The translations under genes were made by a program, and so were the position numbers. A stretch of 64,000 nucleotides of DNA from Typha latifolia. Its lineage: Eukaryota; Streptophyta; Magnoliopsida; Poales; Typhaceae. Shown one piece after another: positions 56,742-64,000 of the stretch. Position 1 is the first letter of the stretch; every line of letters begins with the position of its first letter. The stretch spans positions 62,001 through 126,000 of the forward strand of contig CM034102.1 of NCBI GenBank assembly GCA_019914945.1. The letters are read 5' to 3'. The notes beneath the pieces were generated by a model. It ran no database searches. It was given only the letters and a program-made list of their open reading frames with translations, and had not been told where the DNA came from.

Positions 56742-58266
56742 ATGCCAATTGCTTGATCAAGCTTCGTACCTAATCAGAATTCATACAGTACATTTCAAAG
56801 ATGAACTCTCTCTCTCTCCCTATCATATTAGTTTCCCACTTTCCCTTCAAGTTTCATTCATTCTAATTTTGTCGCTTGCTTCTAAATAAAGATCAAACAA
56901 TTCTGACACGTAATCAGACGTGCTCTATGTTCTAGTTTCTAATTTCAATCGATCTCTTGGTGGGTATATGATTAGCTTACTATGAGTTTCTCGGGGCCTT
57001 CTCTTTTGAGGGGGACGTACTACCAAAATATATGTAACAACCAACATTATCCATTATTGTTCGTAAATTATAGCTTTCTCCTACTAATTATAGAGAGATT
57101 CTTTTTCCAACCCCCACCCCCCAAAAAAAATAATTATATATATATGGATGTTCAGTTCGTGTATTCGATCCGTTACCAACTTGTGGGGACTCAAAAACTC
57201 AAAACATTTCTTCACCCAAGAACTCCACCGGCGTTGTTTATAAATGAGACGAACGACCTCCTCGTTACCAAACATCCACCATCTTATTGGCTTCCACGTG
57301 TCTCGCGTGTATGCGAGTACTAAGCTAAAGTCGTACATCCGTAGCTCACAGCTGATACGTTACTGCTGGTGAGGTAATGGAGCCCTGCCATGTGGCGGTT
57401 CACGTTTGTGGCGAAACTGCCATAAAGGAAAAAGGTAATGCCTGTTTTACGGAAGTACCCCCGAGGATTTTTACAGGGCTTTTTGGTCCGGAATGTCGTA
57501 ATTACCCTGCCGGACAAAGCGTCACCTCACCATCTCAGTGAGGTTACCTCTTCTTTCTTGTAAAGTAGGATTAAGCTTAGACTCCAAAATTAAGTCAGAA
57601 GACAAAAAAAAGGTACTAATCTTAATGACAATCGCTAGTCTCGTCCCAACCTTTTAGCTACTTTTACGTGACAATTATGTGTCTGCTTTTGACACAATCT
57701 AGGTAATGTAACCTTTTTATTTATTGCATTTGGTTCATCATTGACTATTGTGTGCTGTTTTCGGTTCTTGTTTGTCTGAGCATATCATGATTAATCCTTG
57801 TTAGAACGAGATTAATTCTGTATCGAGTAGTAAGCATTTGGCAGCTAACATAAGTGAAGTCTTAACTAATTTTCCAGCCAAATGTACAATTTTTTATTCA
57901 CTGGCGGTGACTGTTATAACTCCCAGTGACCGACACTCATACAGCCAAAGGTCATCCTCGTAAATTTAGCACTCGATAGAGGGTAAGTAAAAGTAGAAAA
58001 GGCTTAAAGCAACTCTTGTCTCGCTAGTCGCTCCACCCTCAAAGGGAAAGCATTCTCGTAAATTCCACTCAATTTAAGCCCCCAATTCTTCCACCGCTGC
58101 CGAACGAAGGCCGAAGCCCATCCTTTATCTCTCCAATATTTTAATTGTATTTTGAATAAATAATATAATATGAATCCCTCGTTCGCCACGCTTGCTCGCC
58201 AAGACATTCCACTCACCGTCGCTTTCCCGGCAATGCAAAGCTCTCGTTAGAGAGAGAAAGAGAGTA

Positions 58267-58290
58267 ACTCTCTCTCTCTCTCTCTATAAA
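58267..58290 (+). promoter_or_regulatory. Y-patch and TATA box of the receptor-like kinase gene
   Basis: A TC run (58267-58284) passes directly into TATAAA (58285-58290), 112 bases before the ATG at 58402. A pyrimidine patch beside the TATA box is common in plant core promoters. Confidence 0.5.
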
Positions 58291-58401
58291 TTTTGAGCTA
58301 CCCACTACATTCCAAAATCTCCTCTCTCTCTCTTCTAACGGACACTACTCTTGTTTTTTTTTTACTAAGAAGGGCAAGGAGAGCGCTCCATCGCCGGCGG
58401 A

Positions 58402-61400
58402 ATGGCCGGGGAATTCCTCGCTGAGGAGACGGCAGTGCTTGGACTCAAAGTCTACGCTCTGATAGCTATCTCAGCTGTGGCCATCGTCGCCGTCGCTGTC
58501 CTTGTTATCCTCTTCTTCCTCTGCTCCGGCGATCGACGCCGGTGGAGAGAATCGCGTGTAAAGCACTCCTCCGGCCTCATCCCGATTTCCTCGAAGGAGG
58601 CTAAGGTGATAGAGGACGTCGATCTCGGATCCCACGGCGAAGAACAGGAGATGCCGGCAAAGGAGATGTTAAGAAGATCGAGGGCTTCGTCTTCTTCGGC
58701 AGCGTCGTCGTCTGAGGCGGCAGCGGCGGAGAGGATGGGAAACATAGGTTGGGGGCGGTGGTACTCGATGGCTGAGCTGGAAGAGGCGACGGGGTGTTTT
58801 AGTGATGGGAATGTGATCGGCGAGGGCGGTTACGGGGTTGTCTACCGAGGCGTTTTGCCCGATCTCTCTGTCATCGCCATCAAGAACCTCCTCGATAACA
58901 AGTGAGTTATAATTTTTTTCTGTTAAAAGGTAACAAATCTTGCAATGCTGGAGATATTCTTCTCTCTTTCTTTTTTTCCTTGCTGTAGTATAAGCTATGT
59001 GGTTCCTGTAATGGCGATGCTATAACTAGAATTAGGTATAATAAATGTGATGAACAATATACTTCTACAGGAAGGTAAGCAGATCTAGTGTTATATCATG
59101 CTCGAAAGAACAGAGAGGTGAATTTTTCTCTCAAAAGAAAGAAACTGGAAGAGGGCTTCTAGAGTTTAGCTTTCTCTATTTCTAGTATCTGTCGAATTAA
59201 ATAAATGTTGTCTCTTTTTAATTTATGCTATCATAATTTGGGACCTATCGTTGCCCTGTTTCTGTTGTCAGAATTGAAGTCCCACAAATAAGGAAAATTT
59301 TGCATGTCTTTGTTGTTATTGCTTTGTTCTACTCTAACGGTTAATGTTGGAGAGCCTTGTTTATAGGGGTCAGGCAGAAAAGGAGTTCAAGGTGGAGGTT
59401 GAAGCCATTGGGAAAGTTAGGCACAAGAACCTTGTAGGACTTATTGGCTACTGCGCAGAAGGTGCTAAAAGGTAATCTTATGTCGGAGCGATTATATACA
59501 GTCTGAATTGAAATCTATCAACTTAGTGTCGTAATTCTACTTTATGATTTCCTACTGCCGATGCAGGATGCTCGTATACGAGTACATAGACAATGGGAAT
59601 CTGGAGCAGTGGTTGCATGGCGATATTGGGAGAATCAGTCCACTCACATGGGACACGAGAATGAAAATTGCTGTTGGAACAGCAAAAGGGTTAGTTTCTT
59701 TGTGATTTTAAAGAAGATAATCGAGGAACAAAAATCAGATAGTTTCATAGAATTAGTGATCAAAGAGAGTGAAGTCAACCTCATGGAAAATAATCAAAAT
59801 ATATATGTCTGCTATTTACTGCTAATTAGACTATTCTTTATTTTATCTTCACACGTGGGATAAAAGATTATAAAACTTCTATTAGGTCAACATTGTTCCA
59901 TCTCACAATGGCTGAGCATTCATCTTTCATTGGTAATTACAATAGTTTCATGTATAACAGTGGTCCTAAATATTAACATCACAGCGAGCCTCCTTTAGGA
60001 AAAATGGTGATAATTTAATAAGATTGGCACAGAAAATGCTCTAAATGCATAGGCAAAACAAATATGCATATGTATGCTAGGTTTTGGATACTTCCCTTCT
60101 CTGATTATGCTATTTTCATTAACTTTTCCAAATATGCAACATTCAATTACTTCTGAAATATTGTCATCGCAGAATTGCATATTTGCATGAGGGATTAGAG
60201 CCCAAAGTTGTGCATCGAGATATTAAATCCAGTAACATCCTCCTGGATAAGCACTGGAATGCTAAGGTATCAGATTTTGGACTGGCAAAGCTTTTGGGGT
60301 CTGGCTCAAGCTATGTAACAACACGTGTCATGGGCACATTCGGGTATGCCTATACCTTATTTTACTCAAATATTTCTTCCCATCACCAGTAGCCTTTCTT
60401 GTCTTGTTTATTCTCGGGAAAACTCTATCTGTTATATGTAAAGCTTTAGTATTTTCCATCTTCCCCTGAATGTTTGGACAGGTATGTGGCTCCCGAATAT
60501 GCCTCCACAGGAATGCTCAATGAGGGGAGTGATATATACAGTTTTGGGGTTCTCTTAATGGAAATAATATCAGGCAGAAGTCCAGTGGACTACAGAAGGC
60601 CAGCTGGAGAGGTTAGTGTGTCGTTAGATCTAACAATGCACGGTAAGCGTATGTAAAACTTAGCGAAGTAGTTTAATTTATTTGCAGGTAAACTTGGTAG
60701 ACTGGTTCAAAGGAATGGTTGGAAGCAGGCGTGTGGAAGAAGTAGTAGATCCATTAATTAAGGAGCAACCTTCACCGAGGGCACTGAAGAGAGTTTTGTT
60801 GGTCTGTCTTCGATGTATAGATTCAGATTCTGAAAAGCGGCCAAAGATGGGGCAAATTGTTCACATGCTTGAGGGAGATGAGTTCCCTTTCCGGATGGTA
60901 TGATCATCTACCGAAATCTTTCAATTAATATAGTTATTTAGTAATTTCTAGTTCAACATATACTCTCAACGGAAAGCATATAACCCTAGACCATCACAAG
61001 AATCTGTATAGGACTAATCAGTTCACTCTATTTAAAAGTTGGCAATAATAGAATATAACCTTTACAGTACAACTAGATGCTGAGATCATTGGCTCGATAA
61101 GGGCTAAAGCCGCTAAACTTATCATAGATTTGGTAAAATGCATAATTGATATTTAATATCAGGAAACATATATTGACAGGCCAAACGTCAACCCTGGATT
61201 ACCTGTTACTAGACCTAAAGTGTTGCCAGAGCGCAATTTATGTACTATAGAAATAGTCTTCTAGATGTCGCAGAAAGAATTAATGTCGAGTCTTGAACGG
61301 TGTTAAACTTGGGTTGTTTGATGAGAGTAGTCTACTTGTTATTTTAACTTGGGACTTGTGGGAACTCATATCATGCTATCATCAGTCATCTCCTCTATAC

Positions 61401-62398
61401 AATGGGTATCGACAAAGGATAGAGTTAGAGACGATAACTTTGATTTGAATTAGTACCAGACAAATAAGTAGAAGAACCAATGAAACATGATCCATCATAA
61501 AAATTAGTACTTCATCTTGGATTATTTATGTTTATTTAACATCTTATACTTGCCATCAAAGTGCAATCTTACGTTATTATTAGCACTTCTGGAACTTAAT
61601 GTGTTATATGGTATATGATCATCCATTTGCCATAGAGGAGCAATCAAACTAGCTTTCTATGCTTTACTTGAAAAAAATGTACTTCCTTCGAGTTACTATG
61701 CTGTAGATTTTTCTGGAGGCACCTGACAAGGCTAAACTGTTGCAAGATAGAATTAGCTATAGCACAATATCATTACCACAGACAAAGCACTATTTTTTTC
61801 TTTAAACGTGATAAGCTATAAGTACTTTGGCTAGAAATTTAGAACCCTTATTTGTAGTTTCTTTTGGTTTCTCGACTATTATAATATATACTTGGGATAA
61901 ATCGGCACTAATTTTCATGATTTTAATTCTCTTTTATGTGAGTTGCTCAAATCTAAAAAGTTTGGCAGATCTGTACCAAACGTACATCCTTGTTTGCTAA
62001 TTTTTTTCGTCCTTTAGATTGTTGTGTAGATGTGTTATTTGATGTGTTGTTGATATTTGCTAAGTTCGAGACTTGTCCATATTTTCTCTCCATCTTTTTC
62101 ATAATCTTCTGATCAAAGTAAGTAATATCTCACCTACAGAATATCACTAAAAAGAAACGATGTCCAGCTCTCATCAACTAAGCTTATTTTGTAATTTCTC
62201 AAAAAACTTTACTTATTTCAAAGCCAGCTATTTTGGATACCATTGGTTATTGAACTGGTGAGTCTTGGACTCTTTCAGGAACACCGATCGCCACGAGAAG
62301 CAAATCCGAACAATTTAGCTGCAATGACGAACCGGCTCACAATGCTATCGGAAAATGTACGAGCTGCCGATTCCGAGAGAACATCGATGTGGAGATGA
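58402..62398 (+). CDS. Receptor-like Ser/Thr kinase (At4g34500-like, no large ectodomain)
   Basis: Seven exons (58402-58901, 59367-59471, 59567-59689, 60173-60343, 60482-60611, 60688-60897, 62279-62398) join in frame to 452 residues. A short N-terminus is followed by one membrane helix (about residues 18-42, [20 protein letters not shown]) and a juxtamembrane segment with [17 protein letters not shown]. That segment and NLEQWLHGD and LVDWFKGMV point to the At4g34500/At1g01540 group of plasma-membrane kinases. The catalytic set is complete: glycine loop [12 protein letters not shown] (139-150), Lys161, HRD (257-259), DFG (277-279), APE (303-305) and [22 protein letters not shown] indicates an RD Ser/Thr kinase, likely active. 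With almost no extracellular part it probably acts with co-receptors. The last exon, after a 1.38 kb intron, encodes a 39-residue basic tail. Confidence 0.95.
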
Positions 62399-63083
62399 GT
62401 GAGTACATTACAGATGAAGGAAGAAGAAAATATCTTCTTTTCCGTGTAAATTTTTTGTTTATTCAAACAAGAAATAGTCTTTATAGGAGATACTCCTAAT
62501 CATCTGTCAGTTAGCCCACTAATTCGGTCAGTTCCTCGTGGATATTTGGGTTTACAATCGTTTGGTATCTTAAATGTATCAATAAATGCTGCCTGATATA
62601 TCTGCTGTCTTGAGTTGCAAGATTATCGTATTTTATTTGATTTCATACAATTGTTGGGGTAATACATCGATACATACTATTTAAACTGTTGCTTGAGTTG
62701 CAAGATTGTCCTAATCTTGCTTGTTTCATATAATCTTTCTTTTCTGGGTCTATTAGTTCGATTACTGATCGAAGGCATCAAACATAATATATCAAAGAAT
62801 TAATATACGCTTACAGAAGATTCGCTTGCTGCCTACGAAAGAGAAAAAAAAAAACAACTTAAAATTTTAAAAATCAAACAAAGACATCCCTTTTAACTCG
62901 TATTTTTCTCCCCTTAGAGATGAATACATTCCGAGGTCTCTATTACGACCAAACTTTGTGCCCCTAAATACATATAGGAAAGCATATTACATCGAACACA
63001 AGCAAAACAAAGATGGTAGAACCAAACAACTCCTCATCGCAAATCAAGTCCTAAAATTAACTCGGTGATGATATTAAAAGCTT
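62399..63083. other. Intergenic between convergent genes
   Basis: 3' flanks of the kinase gene (+) and the seed-maturation-like gene (-). A repeated phrase TTGAGTTGCAAGATT occurs near 62610 and 62694. Nothing else seen. Confidence 0.5.
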
Positions 63084-63695
63084 TCAGTTGGTCGCTGCTT
63101 CCCTCTCGGCCGGTACCTTAGTCGCCGCTGCACCTTCCTGTAGATTCCTAGCTTTCTCCTTCTCTTTCACTTCACTTCCCTGCGACTTATCGTACTCTTT
63201 AATTTAAACACCATTAAACAACAATCCATTAGAAAATTTAGCCAACTCATAAAAAGAAATCAATACCAAGAATAATGAATCAATTAAACGTCATACCAGG
63301 ATGGTTGACACTGTGCCCAGGATTTGCGATTGAATCATTCCCTCCATAAATTCCTCCGAATCCTTCTTCATCTGAACGCGTGGCATATCCCTCTCCATAT
63401 GAGTCGGACATCACATCCCTTCACCAGCACAAGGTTTTTATCGAGGATTAAAACTATAGCATCATATGAAATAAGTATTTACCAACTTTAAATCAAACAA
63501 AATATTAATCACATACCTGGTGGCCTTACGGGGATCGTACTCTGGAGTAGTTTCCTCCATCCCCTCTCGATCTCCCGGAGTGGGCACGCAGCAGAAGGTG
63601 GAGTTTGCTCTACGGGAAACCGGACACAATCGGTTAACGACGCGAGGTTTAAACTGGACAATGGATCCAATTCCAGGAGCTCTAAGGAGCATCAT
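63084..63695 (-). CDS. Small seed-maturation-like plant protein
   Basis: Three exons (63517-63695, 63297-63418, 63084-63196) join in frame to 137 residues. The N-terminus (MMLLRAPGIGSIVQF, later VSRRANSTFCCVPTP) is rich in Arg, Ser and hydrophobic residues with almost no acidic ones, fitting an organelle transit peptide. The mature part is acidic and Gly-rich (METT-like start EETTPEYDPRKATRDVMSDS, then GEGYATRSDEEGFGGIYGGN), followed by YDKSQGSEVKEKEKARN. This pattern resembles a small plant family annotated as seed-maturation or uncharacterised protein, which I recall only in general terms. A stress or seed role is an inference. The upstream in-frame sequence has no good start and is taken as leader. 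Confidence 0.75.
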
Positions 63696-64000
63696 ACGAT
63701 AAGTATCATTAAAGCCCAAAGGACGTTGGTGTCGATATAAATAAGCCCCTCCATGGGAGTAGCAGTGAAGCTTCGCGAGAGATCCACGTGTGATAGTGAT
63801 GCAAAGCTCGCCGGAAGACACGTAGGGCGTGGACCTCCGTATGTACTCGAAGCATCTCACACGTAGCATCCACCGAATTCGGAGAAGATAAAAGAGTGAG
63901 GGAAACAAGTGTTAGATATTTTTCCTGTAAACAGTACTCCATATATTTCCGCTCATGAGACATTAGAATTTAAAAGAAAATATTTGAATCAATTAGTTAT
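63696..64000. promoter_or_regulatory. Promoter/leader region of the seed-maturation-like gene
   Basis: It includes a CCACGTGTG element (G-box core CACGTG at about 63785) on the transcribed side. G-boxes/ABREs are common in seed-expressed genes, which fits the annotation but does not prove it. Confidence 0.3.

Larger units (their letters stand above)
56488..58401. other. Intergenic, promoter of the receptor-like kinase at the end
   Basis: It holds an AT microsatellite (56695-56738) and otherwise AT-rich DNA. The last 150 bp carry the core promoter and CT-rich leader of the kinase gene. Confidence 0.5.

Noticed and set aside
1..64000. A CRISPR array, prophage, operon or bacterial defence system
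   Set aside because: Genes are split by spliceosomal introns and belong to plant families. Repeats are microsatellites, short tandem arrays and a dispersed plant repeat, with no spacer-repeat pattern.

Overview
The window is nuclear DNA of a flowering plant. Genes are intron-rich with plant splice signals, the proteins are plant-type, intergenic DNA is AT-rich with many GA/CT and AT microsatellites, and there is a small insertion of plastid 16S rDNA. Several 5' exons are strongly GC-rich (MATE transporter, L-galactose dehydrogenase, UDP-glycosyltransferase, kinase), which favours a monocot; a non-grass commelinid such as a palm would fit, but the species cannot be fixed by reading alone.

Layout. 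1-6.9 kb: repeats, a decayed coding stretch, and one isolated 3'-terminal exon of a plus-strand membrane protein. 6.9-9.0 kb: a two-exon MATE transporter (+). 9-13.9 kb: no convincing gene. 13.9-19.1 kb: RNA lariat debranching enzyme DBR1 (-, ten coding exons). 19.5-19.9 kb: a broken fragment resembling the midasin N-terminus. 21.4-23.7 kb: L-galactose dehydrogenase (+, five exons). 25.3-33.7 kb: the poly(A) factor FIP1(V)/FIPS5 (-, nine exons). 34.6-35.45 kb: an inverted, decayed copy of part of DBR1. 36.7-38.2 kb: mitochondrial ribosomal protein uL6m (-), sharing a bidirectional promoter with a small plant protein at 38.6-39.0 kb (+). 39.6-39.8 kb: plastid 16S rDNA fragment. 40-42.2 kb: BOD1/SHG1-domain protein (-). 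43.0-45.3 kb: AP-3 sigma subunit (-), head-to-head with a tRNA-Arg(CCU) at 45.4 kb. 45.9-48.9 kb: an At1g01500-like protein (+) with a 5'UTR intron and upstream ORFs. 49.4-52.2 kb: SEC14/CRAL-TRIO protein (-). 54.3-55.7 kb: a UGT73-type glycosyltransferase (+, one exon). 56.1-56.5 kb: a small basic protein. 58.4-62.4 kb: a receptor-like kinase close to At4g34500 (+, seven exons). 63.1-63.7 kb: a small seed-maturation-like protein (-, three exons).

The genes are mostly unrelated housekeeping and metabolic loci, as expected in plant euchromatin. They cover mRNA 3'-end formation and lariat turnover (FIPS5, DBR1), ascorbate synthesis (L-galactose dehydrogenase), mitochondrial translation, vesicle traffic and lipid transfer (AP-3 sigma, SEC14), secondary metabolism and export (UGT, MATE) and signalling (kinase). 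I see no operon-like system. What merits a second look is structural: the inverted DBR1 duplication, the midasin fragment, the plastid insertion, an AP-3 sigma intron that is more than half a CT microsatellite starting next to a weak 5' splice site, two GC-AG introns, a six-nucleotide first coding exon in DBR1, tandem repeats in and beside the uL6m promoter, and an upstream ORF that spans a splice junction.

All exon boundaries were derived by hand from reading frame and GT/AG (or GC/AG) signals. Each gene closes in frame from start codon to stop, but transcripts have not been examined.
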